From Desulfallas thermosapovorans DSM 6562 (lineage in GTDB: Bacteria; Bacillota; Desulfotomaculia; Desulfotomaculales; Desulfallaceae), in contig NZ_VNHM01000009.1 of NCBI RefSeq assembly GCF_008124625.1, forward strand, positions 62,001 through 126,000: DNA of 64,000 nucleotides. The letters run 5' to 3'. Numbering within the stretch: position 1 is the first letter of the stretch; each line of letters opens with the position of its first letter. The position numbers and the translations under genes are program-made. The notes below the pieces were generated by a model. It was not told where the DNA came from. It worked only from the letters and a program-made list of their open reading frames with translations, and searched no databases. Positions 34,280 through 42,733 of the stretch are shown here, piece after piece.

Positions 34280-35068
34280 TTAGAAATCAAACATTTTCCT
34301 CTTTCCGTTAAAATCGCCAAAAATCGCTTTACGCATCTTTTCTTCCTCGGTTTCCGGCTTCGGCGGCTCGCCTTTGCCGCCCTTCGGCATGGCCGCCGCC
34401 TGCTTAGCTGCCGCTGCCTGGGCAGCTTTATCATCACCGGTGGCTTTACTTACTTTTGCCTCCAATCGGGCTATCTTTGCCTGCATATAAGCCTTTTCCA
34501 ACCAGCCGGGCTGGTTAATGAGGTCGGGCTTAGCTTGCAGAATGGCCGCCATGTCATTGGCATACTCAACTGCATCCGGCACTGCCGACATAAACTGCTG
34601 CACTTGGTTATTAACTATCTGCTGCTGTATAACCGGCATAACCGGCCCAAGGCGCTCTTGAAGTTTCCGATCAGCTATTTGTTCAGCCAGCTCGGTTACA
34701 ACCTCGTCCGGGGCTTCCATCAATCGCTCAATTAGCTTTTCCCGGTATTCCTTCGGGTCTTGCTCCTTCGGCTTGGGTGTCAGCATTGCCTTTAGCTCAT
34801 CAAGCTGGCGCTTTAGCTCCGCCTTCTCTTGGCGGTCGTTGTGGAATCCTCGTTCAGCTTCCTTGTAGGCAGCTTCCAGTTCCTCAACGGTCTTATATTT
34901 ACCGGCGTAAAGTTTTTCCGGTTCCGGGTCTTGCTCCGGTTCTTCCGGCGGCGTGTCCGGGTCTTGCTCCGGGGCCTTCTTCAGTTCCGGGTCATTATCG
35001 TTGTTGGGGGCGGGATCTCCGGTATCCCCACCAAAAATATCCTTAATCATTTGATCATCAGTTGGCAT
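34280..35068 (-). CDS. Capsid scaffolding protein
   Basis: A 262-residue, strongly charged protein: the acidic Pro/Asp-rich N-terminus (about 1-50) is followed by long helices (RQEKAELKRQLDELKAML) and an Ala/Lys-rich tail ending in a basic stretch (NGKRKMFDF). Composition and position directly upstream of the capsid gene fit a scaffold whose C-terminal helix binds the capsid protein. Confidence 0.75.
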   Translation of the reverse strand: MPTDDQMIKDIFGGDTGDPAPNNDNDPELKKAPEQDPDTPPEEPEQDPEPEKLYAGKYKTVEELEAAYKEAERGFHNDRQEKAELKRQLDELKAMLTPKPKEQDPKEYREKLIERLMEAPDEVVTELAEQIADRKLQERLGPVMPVIQQQIVNNQVQQFMSAVPDAVEYANDMAAILQAKPDLINQPGWLEKAYMQAKIARLEAKVSKATGDDKAAQAAAAKQAAAMPKGGKGEPPKPETEEEKMRKAIFGDFNGKRKMFDF

Positions 35069-35070
35069 AT

Positions 35071-35316
35071 TTAGTCTCCTTTCTGCAGCGCCTCGCGGTA
35101 TCTACGTAGACGGTCTTGCAGGTATGTATTGATTGCCCTAAACCCGGCTATCTCTCCTTGCAGCCGAGCCACCCGGGCTAAATCCACAAATTCCTTGCGC
35201 TCCAGGTCCTTCAAGCGTGCCCCAATCTGGTCTTGGATGTACTGCTCCACATATCCCCATCCAGCAGACCGGGCCATATCCTCCAGGGCCTGGCCAATTT
35301 GCATATCTTGGCTCAT
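35071..35316 (-). CDS. Small helical phage protein
   Basis: An 81-residue helical protein with a Glu/Arg-rich coiled coil (ARLKDLERKEFVDLARVARL). It lies between portal and scaffold. Its ATG overlaps the stop of the 40-residue gene upstream. Such proteins are frequent in this position but of unknown role. Confidence 0.55.
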   Translation of the reverse strand: MSQDMQIGQALEDMARSAGWGYVEQYIQDQIGARLKDLERKEFVDLARVARLQGEIAGFRAINTYLQDRLRRYREALQKGD

Positions 35317-35435
35317 TTCTTCTTACGCCCCGCTTTCTTTAGCGCGGCTACCGCAAACCCGGCCATCTGCTGGTCTTGCACCTTTTGTTTGCCTTTCGGG
35401 GGTGCTTTCTTACCCTTGGTTACCTTGCGGGCCAC
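35313..35435 (-). CDS. 40-residue Lys-rich phage protein overlapping the portal 3' end
   Basis: GTG start at 35435 with GGAGGTGG 5 nt upstream; stop TGA at 35313-35315 overlaps the next start (ATGA). The first 26 nt overlap the portal gene. The protein is highly basic (14 Lys/Arg of 40) with a short hydrophobic patch (AGFAVAAL). The RBS and coupled stop make it a real gene in my view. Confidence 0.55.
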   Translation of the reverse strand: MARKVTKGKKAPPKGKQKVQDQQMAGFAVAALKKAGRKKK

Positions 35436-37317
35436 CCTGCCCACCTCCAATCATTTGCAGTAGTGCTGCCAACTGATCCGGCCCCATCGGTGGCGCTGCC
35501 CCTGGCTGCTCCGGAGGTGCGCCCGGTGGAACTCCCGGCGGTACCATTGCCGCTAACTGCTGCTGAGCAAGCTCCTCGGGTGTTAGCAGGAGCTTATCTA
35601 CCGACCGGATATCATAGCTCTGAATGAGTAGCCTAATCAATTCGGGTATCTTAACATGCTGCGCAACAAGCTGGTTTTGAGATACAATCATAAGTAGCTC
35701 GTTAAGCTGTTGCCGGCGAATTTCCTTATTGGCCATCGGGTCAACGCTGCTGCCCGCCGGTGCGTAATCATGCTCACCAAGGATTTCCCACGGCTCGATC
35801 CGCTTCCACTCCATGCCCTGGTCACCATACACCCGCACCAGCCGGGCCTGGTCGATGAACTGCTGGTTGTTGCAATCCATGAGGTAGGCCATACGCTTCA
35901 GACAAAGGGCCTCGTACAGCATCACCTTTACGTCGAACCTGAATCCGGCACTGGTGTTCTTGGTAACCACTTCCGTGGCCGTCTGCTTTCCGGGTGGTTC
36001 AGCACCCCGCACCACCGCCGGAACGCCAATCACGTTCTCCATGTCCTCCTTGATGATTCGCTCCTCGTTATAGCTGCTAGAGGTTACGTCATTCATGCTC
36101 AGCTCGGTTACGTCATCCGGGCTATCCACCCATACAACGCCATGGGGCCTGGAAATAAGCTCGTTCGGGTTTATATCCGCTGACCGGCGCACCTTCCACA
36201 TGCGGTTTAGCACCAGGCTCACGTTGTCAATGCGCTGGTTCCGCGTGGTGTTAAGCTCGTGCTGCAGGTGTTCAATAAGCTGCACCGCACTCAGTCCGTA
36301 AAACTCGCCCGGCAACGGGTCAAAGCTGGTCGCAATAAACGGTTTCTTGCCGTGCCGGTGGTAAGGGTTCCGCCCATCATAAAGGGTTTCTGTGCGGTTC
36401 ACCAGCAAAGCGTGCCGGTCATCCTCCCAATAGTGCAGCACCTCCATGAGATACCCCTTCTTGGGCTCCCGCCAGTACCCTTGCGTACTATCGCTGCCAA
36501 GGCCAATAGCAGCAAGCCGATCCTCCCGGCCATCCTGCAGCTCACCGGCAGCACCGGCCAGGGCGTTCCAGTCCTGCGGCTCGTATACTTTGCCGCCACC
36601 TGCCCGCTTGAGTAAAGCTAATTTTGCTTGCAGTTCCGGCACCGTCAGCCATTCACGTTGAAAGCAGAACCGGCAGGAATCTATATCCCGCCCCCGGGGG
36701 TCCGGCCAGAAGTCGAAGAAGTCCACCGGTTGGAAATCATTGTCGTCATACTCCGCAACCTCTTGCTCCACTTCCTCCATGACTATAGTCGGCTGGGCCT
36801 GCGCACCCTGCAGTGCTGCCCGCACCTGGTCCATGAACGTAGGGGGGATAAGCTTTTGCTGCTTGGTCTTAACTTTGCGTACCTCGTAGCGCCAGCCAAT
36901 GGAGGCAATGGCCGCCGGGTACACTAGGAAACAGGTAATGAAATCGTAGAACGCCGGGATAATGGCCGCTAGCTGGTCATCCAGGATAGCGCCGGCAATC
37001 TTTGCTTTGGCCTCCATCTCCTGCAGTTGTTCCGGTGATACCGCCGCCCTGGGCCTGGGCAGGAAGTCAATGTATGGCCTGCTACTGAACAGTGCTTTTA
37101 AGAACCGGCTCCGGAGTGTGTCTATTTCCTCATAGGTACGCGGTATGTGCAGGTTTGACCGGCCCTGCAATGCCTTCGGCAGCGCATCACGCCAGCCAAC
37201 GTATAGCTTATACCACTCCAATGCGCGGGTATCGTATTGTTGCCTCCAGGATTCAGCATAGTAGAAACGCTGGATTAGTTCTGCAGTTGTCTCCCGGGAA
37301 TCATAAATGTCCGGCAT
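35410..37317 (-). CDS. Portal protein
   Basis: A 635-residue portal of the long podovirus type. Characteristic parts are an N-terminal SNLHIPRTYEEIDTLRSRFLKALF, a central region with PFIATSFDPLPGEFYGLSAVQLIEHLQHE (the portal stem-wing signature) and a Pro/Gly/Gln-rich tail. It forms the DNA-passage dodecamer at the capsid vertex and docks the terminase. It follows terL. Confidence 0.85.
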   Translation of the reverse strand: MPDIYDSRETTAELIQRFYYAESWRQQYDTRALEWYKLYVGWRDALPKALQGRSNLHIPRTYEEIDTLRSRFLKALFSSRPYIDFLPRPRAAVSPEQLQEMEAKAKIAGAILDDQLAAIIPAFYDFITCFLVYPAAIASIGWRYEVRKVKTKQQKLIPPTFMDQVRAALQGAQAQPTIVMEEVEQEVAEYDDNDFQPVDFFDFWPDPRGRDIDSCRFCFQREWLTVPELQAKLALLKRAGGGKVYEPQDWNALAGAAGELQDGREDRLAAIGLGSDSTQGYWREPKKGYLMEVLHYWEDDRHALLVNRTETLYDGRNPYHRHGKKPFIATSFDPLPGEFYGLSAVQLIEHLQHELNTTRNQRIDNVSLVLNRMWKVRRSADINPNELISRPHGVVWVDSPDDVTELSMNDVTSSSYNEERIIKEDMENVIGVPAVVRGAEPPGKQTATEVVTKNTSAGFRFDVKVMLYEALCLKRMAYLMDCNNQQFIDQARLVRVYGDQGMEWKRIEPWEILGEHDYAPAGSSVDPMANKEIRRQQLNELLMIVSQNQLVAQHVKIPELIRLLIQSYDIRSVDKLLLTPEELAQQQLAAMVPPGVPPGAPPEQPGAAPPMGPDQLAALLQMIGGGQGGPQGNQG

Positions 37318-37326
37318 GGCGGCCTC

Positions 37327-39015
37327 CTAATATCCAGTAATACTACTTGCAGCCACAACCTGCGGCTGCCCTCGCTTAATATTCTCCGTCATTCTCCTGG
37401 TGGGCATTTTCCTTTGCCTTGCGATCTCATAGTAAACAGTGGCATGTGCAAAGTGGTCCGGCCCGCTGTTTTCCCACGTACGAATTACATTCCCCATGCG
37501 GTCCTTCTTTACGATGTTCACATCCTGCCCATCCGCACCCACGGTGTACAGCGTCTCCCAGTGGTCACACAGGCAATTTTCGATCACACCCGGTTTACCT
37601 TTACCAACCAACTGCGGGTCATTCGGGTGGATGTAAACGTAAATCTCGCCGGTATCAAACACGCTGATGGTGTGGTCAATCAACCGGGTCCGGTGCGCCC
37701 AAACAACGCCCTCTTTGTCCTGGCGCACTGTTTTGGCCTGCATAATATCCGACCATTCGATCATTTCCTCCCGCTCATTGTCGTAGTCGTAAATACAGCG
37801 GAACGCCCTGCCCCGGAAGTGCCGGCAGAACTTCGCCGCCTCTTCGGTTTCCGGCGCGTTATCCACCACCGTAAGGTTGATACCCTGCGACCGGATATAA
37901 GCGTGTAGGTCATCCCAGCCCGGCAGTGTGAAAACCCGTGTAATCCCGTTTTCGGTGCCTTGCACACAGTGCAGGACTTTCCCCACATCCACGCCCAGTA
38001 GTTTCCATCGGCCCGCTGGTGCCTGCTCTGTGCAGCACTGCAGGATAATCGACCGGCTCACCTGGTTAGCACCGCCGATCACCGGCAGGCCTAGCACGAA
38101 GTTGTAGAAATACTCCTGGGTCTTGGTTTCTTCGGCCTCAATGATCTCCTTGGCAGTAATCCACGGTGCCATGAGCTGGCTGATATGGTACCCCGACCAA
38201 TCCCGGCCGGGATGCTCCGGTACCCACTCGCCGGTAAGCCTGACCTCATCCGGTAATACCTCATGGCACTTGCGACATATGAACTTCCGGCGCTCCTTGC
38301 ACACGTTCACGAAATAATCCAGCGGCTGCCACTCGTTACAGCGCGGGCACTTGATATGCCATTGTTTTTTGTCTGACCGCTGCCAGTAGATGTCTACCCC
38401 CACCTTTGGCCGGCTGGGGTTAGAGAATATCCAGCGCCCTTTATAATCGCTGTGGGCAACACGGCTTTCGTAGGTTTCTACTGTGGCAAGGTCGCTGCGG
38501 TCCAGCTCGTCATGCACGTTCAGGTCAGAGGTAATCATAATGCCCTTGCTCTGGCCCTTGGTGCCCTGCCAGAATATATGCGCGTCTCCAACTTGCTTTT
38601 GGTAAATACTGTCCACCTCGGAGCTAATCATGCCTTCCAGTGCCGGATTGTTCCGAATCATCGGCAGCACCTTGGATTTCGCGAAGGCCCTCACATCGTC
38701 GTCAGTGGGCAGGGTGTAGATGCAGTTACGTGCTTGCTTTCCCGCTGCCCATATTGTTTTTAGTATGGCCATCGTGGAAAAGCCAATTTGAGCAGCTTTT
38801 ATACACACCAGGCGCGGACTCCAATCACGGTATGGCTGCAGTAAAAATGCGTGCTGGCCAAACTCCATCGGCAGGCCCTTTTCGTTTTTAATCCCCCGGT
38901 GTAATATCCAGGAGATAATGTCAGTCCGGGCCCGTTTCTCAATCAGCGCCTTGGCCAGTAATTCCTTTCGCTGCCTCACTGATAAGCGCGTCAAGTTCTG
39001 CATCGGATAAGCCAC
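37327..39015 (-). CDS. Terminase large subunit (GpA-like)
   Basis: A 562-residue packaging motor. The N-terminal ATPase part has the segment KAAQIGFSTMA in place of a standard Walker A and a later NVHDELDRSDL (Walker B-like DE). A zinc-binding insert follows (CPRCNEW, CRKC), as in GpA-type terminases. The C-terminal nuclease part contains VDVGKV and the acidic segment VVDNAPE. Start GTG at 39015 with GAGGTGG 6 nt upstream; it overlaps terS by 77 nt. Confidence 0.88.
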   Translation of the reverse strand: MAYPMQNLTRLSVRQRKELLAKALIEKRARTDIISWILHRGIKNEKGLPMEFGQHAFLLQPYRDWSPRLVCIKAAQIGFSTMAILKTIWAAGKQARNCIYTLPTDDDVRAFAKSKVLPMIRNNPALEGMISSEVDSIYQKQVGDAHIFWQGTKGQSKGIMITSDLNVHDELDRSDLATVETYESRVAHSDYKGRWIFSNPSRPKVGVDIYWQRSDKKQWHIKCPRCNEWQPLDYFVNVCKERRKFICRKCHEVLPDEVRLTGEWVPEHPGRDWSGYHISQLMAPWITAKEIIEAEETKTQEYFYNFVLGLPVIGGANQVSRSIILQCCTEQAPAGRWKLLGVDVGKVLHCVQGTENGITRVFTLPGWDDLHAYIRSQGINLTVVDNAPETEEAAKFCRHFRGRAFRCIYDYDNEREEMIEWSDIMQAKTVRQDKEGVVWAHRTRLIDHTISVFDTGEIYVYIHPNDPQLVGKGKPGVIENCLCDHWETLYTVGADGQDVNIVKKDRMGNVIRTWENSGPDHFAHATVYYEIARQRKMPTRRMTENIKRGQPQVVAASSITGY

Positions 39016-39409
39016 TTAAATCCACCTCGTGCTGTATCGGCCCGCCTCCCTTGCCGGTGTGCTCCTGGTGTACACGCTCCTTGTACTTCTCGGGCATTGC
39101 CCCTTTAAGGAGAAATATGAGCAGAGTGTCGCTGTATTCTTGCACCACCCCAACTTGTTTCCCACCTTGAAATACTGGCTTTTGCACACCTTCTACAGCT
39201 CTGCGTCTGGCCTCCTGTTCCAGTCGATCACATGCCTGTTGGTCTGCCTCATAGAAAAGTTCCGGGTAATCCGGGTCGTTTTTCATCCAATCGTAATGAT
39301 TTTTTCTGTCGATTCCGGCTATTTCAGCCGCCCGTGTAATGTTTCCAACTTCCGCAAAGGCGGCAAGAAAAGCCCTCTTTTTTTGTTGTAGAGTTCTGTA
39401 TTTAGCCAA
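38939..39409 (-). CDS. Terminase small subunit
   Basis: About 156 residues. The N-terminus holds a helix-turn-helix (FAEVGNITRAAEIAGIDRKNHYDWM) as in TerS proteins that bind the pac site. The middle is helical (oligomerisation) and the C-terminus is acidic. The open frame extends to 39451, but an intrinsic terminator T-run falls at 39438-39442, so a start inside the frame after it is more likely: TTG at 39409 with GGAGGTGG upstream. GTG at 39415-39421 is also possible. Confidence 0.75.
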   Translation of the reverse strand: MAKYRTLQQKKRAFLAAFAEVGNITRAAEIAGIDRKNHYDWMKNDPDYPELFYEADQQACDRLEQEARRRAVEGVQKPVFQGGKQVGVVQEYSDTLLIFLLKGAMPEKYKERVHQEHTGKGGGPIQHEVDLSGLSDAELDALISEAAKGITGQGAD

Positions 39410-39437
39410 TCTCACCACCACCTCCATCCATAAACGC

Positions 39438-39482
39438 AAAAAGGCCGACACTGCTCGCGTCTAAACGAAACAATGTCGGCCT
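39438..39482 (-). terminator. Intrinsic terminator in the leader of the late operon
   Basis: A 9-bp stem (AGGCCGACA with TGTCGGCCT) around a 23-nt loop, followed on the minus strand by TTTTT. It lies between the strong promoter at 39518-39547 and terS. Confidence 0.75.
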
Positions 39483-39517
39483 CCAGTTTTCTGGTCAGCC
39501 AAGTATTTATTTGCATA

Positions 39518-39547
39518 ATAATACCAGGAATAAGTGTTTTATGTCAA
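39518..39547 (-). promoter_or_regulatory. Strong sigma-A-type promoter, probable late promoter
   Basis: Consensus TTGACA (39542-39547), an 18-nt spacer and TATTAT (39518-39523) on the minus strand. The -35 box begins 4 nt after the stop of the last early gene (39551). Transcription should start near 39511 and meet the terminator at 39438-39482. Confidence 0.7.
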
Positions 39548-39550
39548 TGG

Positions 39551-39730
39551 TTAATTATCCGTAAACTTCACCTTCTCGGTCACCTTCTCAGCCATCACCG
39601 GCAGCCCATCCTGCACCTTCACCTCCAGGTTGGCATACCGAAGCTTCCGCAGGTACTCCACAAACCGCCTCTCCACCGGGTGCAGCATTACCGCCTGGTA
39701 TTCAGTTTTGCTGCCCCCGGTTTTCTTCAT
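39551..39730 (-). CDS. Small phage protein, unknown
   Basis: 59 residues from the ATG at 39730 (GGGGAGG upstream). It is basic and helical (ERRFVEYLRKLRYANLEVKVQDGLP). It is the last gene before the late promoter. No family match; an antiterminator role is possible from position only. Confidence 0.5.
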   Translation of the reverse strand: MKKTGGSKTEYQAVMLHPVERRFVEYLRKLRYANLEVKVQDGLPVMAEKVTEKVKFTDN

Positions 39731-39806
39731 GGCTATAACCTCCCCGGCCAATTTATCACCCCCGCTGCTGTCGTTTCATGGCTGGTTTTGCAAACTGGAC
39801 ATTGTG

Positions 39807-39980
39807 TTATTGTCCCCCCAGCTCCGGATTCCCCTTTAACGCCCGGGGATTTTCAATGCCCATTTCTCGGGCCACCAACCGGACCTGCTCTTCAATTAGC
39901 GGTAAGCCTAGCTCGCGGGCAAGTGCCCGGGCCAGGGTGGTTTTCCCTGTACCCTGCGCACCGCATAACCCGATTTTCAT
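39807..39980 (-). pseudogene. Truncated P-loop ATPase/kinase (AAA_28-like), N-terminal 57 residues
   Basis: Starts at 39980 with GGAGG upstream. It shows a good Walker A (GLCGAQGTGKTTLARAL) and EEQVRLVAREMGI, as in NadR/AAA_28-like P-loop proteins, which are usually about 170 residues. The frame ends after GNPELGGQ and no continuation is seen in other frames, so about two thirds of the domain is missing. Confidence 0.55.
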
Positions 39981-40183
39981 CCGGTGGCCTCCCTTCCATC
40001 CGCCCAGGCCACGCACATCCCGGGGCTAATGCCATCGTACCGCTCCGGGTCCCAGCGCTGCGGAAAATGCACTACTATCGCCAAGCGGCGCTTCGCCCGT
40101 TCCCTTGCCCGGCGCTGGCGCTCTAGTCGCGCCGTTCGGCCAGGACGTTTATGTTGACATGCCAACCTAACCACCCCCCTCAA
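39977..40183 (-). CDS. Small basic phage protein
   Basis: 68 residues, Arg-rich in the first half (RTARLERQRRARERAKRRL). Overlaps both neighbours by 4 nt, which supports its being translated. Possible nucleic-acid binding; no family recognised. Confidence 0.5.
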   Translation of the reverse strand: MRGVVRLACQHKRPGRTARLERQRRARERAKRRLAIVVHFPQRWDPERYDGISPGMCVAWADGREATG

Positions 40184-40650
40184 TCAAAACCCCACACGAA
40201 TACCTCCATCCTCGGCCTGTCCCGGTCAATGTCCAACTTCGGCACCATCACCCGTACCCAATCCCCACGGTCGTCCTCCAAAATCCCGCCCCGTACCAGC
40301 GCATCCATGAGAAACTTCTGGTTGTAATTGTCCGCGGGGTCCCTGATACGCCGCACCGGGAAATAGATTATCACCTGCACTGTAGCCCGGCGGTACCTGG
40401 GCAACTTCATGGCCAATACCAGACCGCGGATTGCCTCGGTCAAATCCTGCTTGTACCGCTGCTGCTTCGCCCAGTGCCAGTTCTTCCATACGTTCAGACT
40501 TGGCGGTACATGTGGCACCTGTATCCATACGCCTCCGGGAATGTGACGTGCATCCCACTGAACTTGCGATACACGTACCGTCTTCTTTTTCTTAGCCTGG
40601 CCGGGAAGCAACCCCAACTCCCGCGCCCGGGCCTCGCCGATCCTTGTCAT
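40180..40650 (-). CDS. RusA-family Holliday junction resolvase
   Basis: About 156 residues. The RusA pattern is clear: PPSLNVWKNWHW near the N-terminus, then RDPADNYNQKFLMDALVRGGILEDD with the catalytic acidic residues. RusA dimers cut four-way junctions during phage recombination or packaging. The preferred start is ATG 40650 (GGTGG 6 nt upstream); the frame continues to 40677. It is cotranscribed with the parB-like gene upstream. Confidence 0.85.
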   Translation of the reverse strand: MTRIGEARARELGLLPGQAKKKKTVRVSQVQWDARHIPGGVWIQVPHVPPSLNVWKNWHWAKQQRYKQDLTEAIRGLVLAMKLPRYRRATVQVIIYFPVRRIRDPADNYNQKFLMDALVRGGILEDDRGDWVRVMVPKLDIDRDRPRMEVFVWGFD

Positions 40651-40813
40651 TTTCATCCACCTTCTCAATATTGGCATACTGCAATTTAGTTATGTGGTAA
40701 TATGACGGCCCATACTGCACCACGGCTCTGCCACGGTAGTCATGTAGATACACACCGGTTTTTCCCCTGTTCTGCCCCCAGCGAATGCGGACCCGATCGC
40801 CTGGCTTAAGCAC
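40592..40813 (-). CDS. Small KOW-like phage protein
   Basis: 73 residues starting at GTG 40813. The N-terminus, KPGDRVRIRWGQNRGKTGVY, resembles a KOW/SH3-like barrel. It overlaps the start of the RusA gene in another frame by about 60 nt. Function unknown. Confidence 0.5.
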   Translation of the reverse strand: MLKPGDRVRIRWGQNRGKTGVYLHDYRGRAVVQYGPSYYHITKLQYANIEKVDENDKDRRGPGAGVGVASRPG

Positions 40814-40831
40814 AGCTCAATCCCCATTTCA

Positions 40832-42484
40832 CTAAATAGCTTGCTTATCCAAACCAGAGCGCAAGCGATAATGTGGGCAGTGTTGGGGTAGCGAAGGTCT
40901 TTCAAAGCCGTAATAAGCGCAAATATTTTCTTCATCAATGTTCGCACAGTCCCCGCAGCGTTTAAGCTTGCCCGTTGCTGCGGATATCGTGTCAAATTCG
41001 GATTCCTCAATTTCCGAGCGTTCCTCAGATTTTGATTCCTCTTTCGGTTTCGTTTCCCGCTGCAGTATCCACCCCGGGGCACCGTCCAGGCCGTGGGCCA
41101 CAGCCGGCCATTCAAATATAAGTTCCAACAGTTGTTCATCTGTCAGCGTATCAAGCAGTTGGTGAAAAGTGTCCCAATCATTCTGTGTTAGCCCGTAATC
41201 CCCGCGCTTTAGCACGTCATGTTCCCAACCGTATTTATTCTGCAGATACCGATATAAGGTGATTTTCCGATCTTCCCACGGTTTAACACATGCTAAGATC
41301 ATGGCCGCGATGTAAACCAGTTCAGGTTTATCCAGCACGGCAGCGGGTAGGTTAACACTAAACTTTTTAACCACCCGCGCCGCTTTTAGCCCGGCCATAA
41401 TGCCGATCTGGTTAGCCTCTTTTTTGAAGGCTTCCCGGGCCTCCTTGTTCCTCTCCCGGGTTGCGGCCATCTGTTTTTTCTTGAAACATGATGGCTGAAA
41501 ACACGCCTCGGTCAGTTCATCCCAAAATGACCGCTTGGCCACTTTTTTATGTTCGCAACTCTCACATTCGGACAAGTCCATGCCTTCGGTTTTGTAATCC
41601 ATGAATACTTCATACTGGTTCCAGTCGAACTTGTCCAGTTCAAGCACGCCCTGGCCTTTCTTTTCTGCCTTTTTCACCCGGTCCAAAAGGGCCTGTTCCC
41701 GGGCCTGCCTGACTTCCTGCTGTTTTTTTTCCCAGCAGCTAGGTTTTATGCAGTATGGTTTATCCTCCCCGTATCCCCACTGGTTACCCATAACACGATA
41801 TTCGCACTTCTCACAGCCCTTGGTCTTAAACTCCGGCTTACTGTCATAATCATTAAACAGCGGCTTGCCCTGATCGGCAATAACCTTTGCTATTGCCTCC
41901 TGAGCCTTGGCCACCGACACCTTTTCTTCAGCCATCACTTCGGCCGCCTTTTTCATCATCGCCGGCGCCTTCTCCAGTTTCAGCAGGGCATGGGCATGGC
42001 CGGCGGAAATTATTTTACGTGAAATATTCTCCTTCACTTCCTCGGGTAGCCGTAACAGTCGCAACCGGTTCGCAATGTGTCCCTGGCTACACCCCAGCTT
42101 TTCGGCCAGGGCCTCCTGGGTGTACCCACCTTCCTCCAGGAGGGCTTTCATCCCCTGGGCTTCTTCGATGGGGTCAATATCCCGGCGCTGCAGGTTCTCT
42201 ATGATCATCACTTCCAGTTCCTGCTCCGGGGTAAGTTCCCTGACCACTGCCGGCAGTTCCGTCATACCCGCTTCCCGGGCAGCGCGGTACCGGCGTTCGC
42301 CGGCAACCAGGCGGTAACGGGTTACGGTTTCGTCCTCGTCCCGGACCAGCACCACCGGCTGCAAAATCCCGACCTGGCGGACGCTGGAAACCAGCTCCGC
42401 CATAGCCTCCGGGTCAAAGTTTTTCCTGGGGTTGCGCGGGTTCGGGTATATCATATCCACGGGTATATACATCAACTTTCCCAC
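40832..42484 (-). CDS. ParB-like DNA-binding protein with zinc clusters
   Basis: A 550-residue protein. Residues 1-95 form a ParB CTPase-type domain (NPRKNFD, GERRYRAAREAG, ENLQRRDIDPIEEA). The HTH follows (about 115-145: TQEALAEKLGCSQGHIANRLRLLRLPEEV). C-terminal to it are Cys groups that differ from chromosomal ParB: CEKC..CIKPSC, CESC..CFQPSC and CGDC..CAYYG..CPHY, probably three zinc sites. Start GTG 42484 with GGAGG 8 nt upstream. ParB proteins load on parS sites using CTP; three parS-like palindromes are in this prophage. No ParA is seen, so partition is less likely than gene regulation or DNA spreading. Confidence 0.8.
   Translation of the reverse strand: MGKLMYIPVDMIYPNPRNPRKNFDPEAMAELVSSVRQVGILQPVVLVRDEDETVTRYRLVAGERRYRAAREAGMTELPAVVRELTPEQELEVMIIENLQRRDIDPIEEAQGMKALLEEGGYTQEALAEKLGCSQGHIANRLRLLRLPEEVKENISRKIISAGHAHALLKLEKAPAMMKKAAEVMAEEKVSVAKAQEAIAKVIADQGKPLFNDYDSKPEFKTKGCEKCEYRVMGNQWGYGEDKPYCIKPSCWEKKQQEVRQAREQALLDRVKKAEKKGQGVLELDKFDWNQYEVFMDYKTEGMDLSECESCEHKKVAKRSFWDELTEACFQPSCFKKKQMAATRERNKEAREAFKKEANQIGIMAGLKAARVVKKFSVNLPAAVLDKPELVYIAAMILACVKPWEDRKITLYRYLQNKYGWEHDVLKRGDYGLTQNDWDTFHQLLDTLTDEQLLELIFEWPAVAHGLDGAPGWILQRETKPKEESKSEERSEIEESEFDTISAATGKLKRCGDCANIDEENICAYYGFERPSLPQHCPHYRLRSGLDKQAI
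42011..42026. promoter_or_regulatory. parS-like palindrome, site 2
   Basis: TATTTTACGTGAAATA, one mismatch from site 1. It lies inside the parB-like coding sequence, encoding ISRK on the minus strand. ParB genes of other replicons often carry or neighbour their own sites. Confidence 0.5.
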
Positions 42485-42487
42485 CGG

Positions 42488-42730
42488 TTATTCCTCCTTC
42501 GCCCAGTGCTCCCTTATCCTGCTTACTAGCACCTCACCCGTCTGCACATCCACCCGCACAATGGGATTCTCCATGCGCTTTGCCAGGCTCAGCGGCTTTG
42601 GCCTGGGCGGTGCCGTCAGCGGCGCCGGCTCAAACGGATTCTGTGGCTTCTTTCGGGATTTGTGGGGTTTGCGGCCCAGCACGGCCAGAATGGATTCTTG
42701 CACCTTCGCCTTTTTCGCAGCCTGGGCCAT
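42488..42730 (-). CDS. Small Pro/Lys-rich phage protein
   Basis: 80 residues, basic, with a Pro-rich centre (FEPAPLTAPPRPKPLSLAKR) and a more regular C-terminus. It lies 3 nt upstream of the parB-like gene and could be a partner of it. No family recognised. Confidence 0.5.
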   Translation of the reverse strand: MAQAAKKAKVQESILAVLGRKPHKSRKKPQNPFEPAPLTAPPRPKPLSLAKRMENPIVRVDVQTGEVLVSRIREHWAKEE

Positions 42731-42733
42731 GTC

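Noticed and set aside
39807-39980. Stop of the P-loop fragment as a second selenocysteine site
   Set aside because: The frame ends in TAA, and there is no family continuation downstream in any frame.
40832-42484. ParABS plasmid-type partition for a phage-plasmid
   Set aside because: No ParA-type ATPase is found in the prophage, and it is integrated with a complete integrase and att sites.
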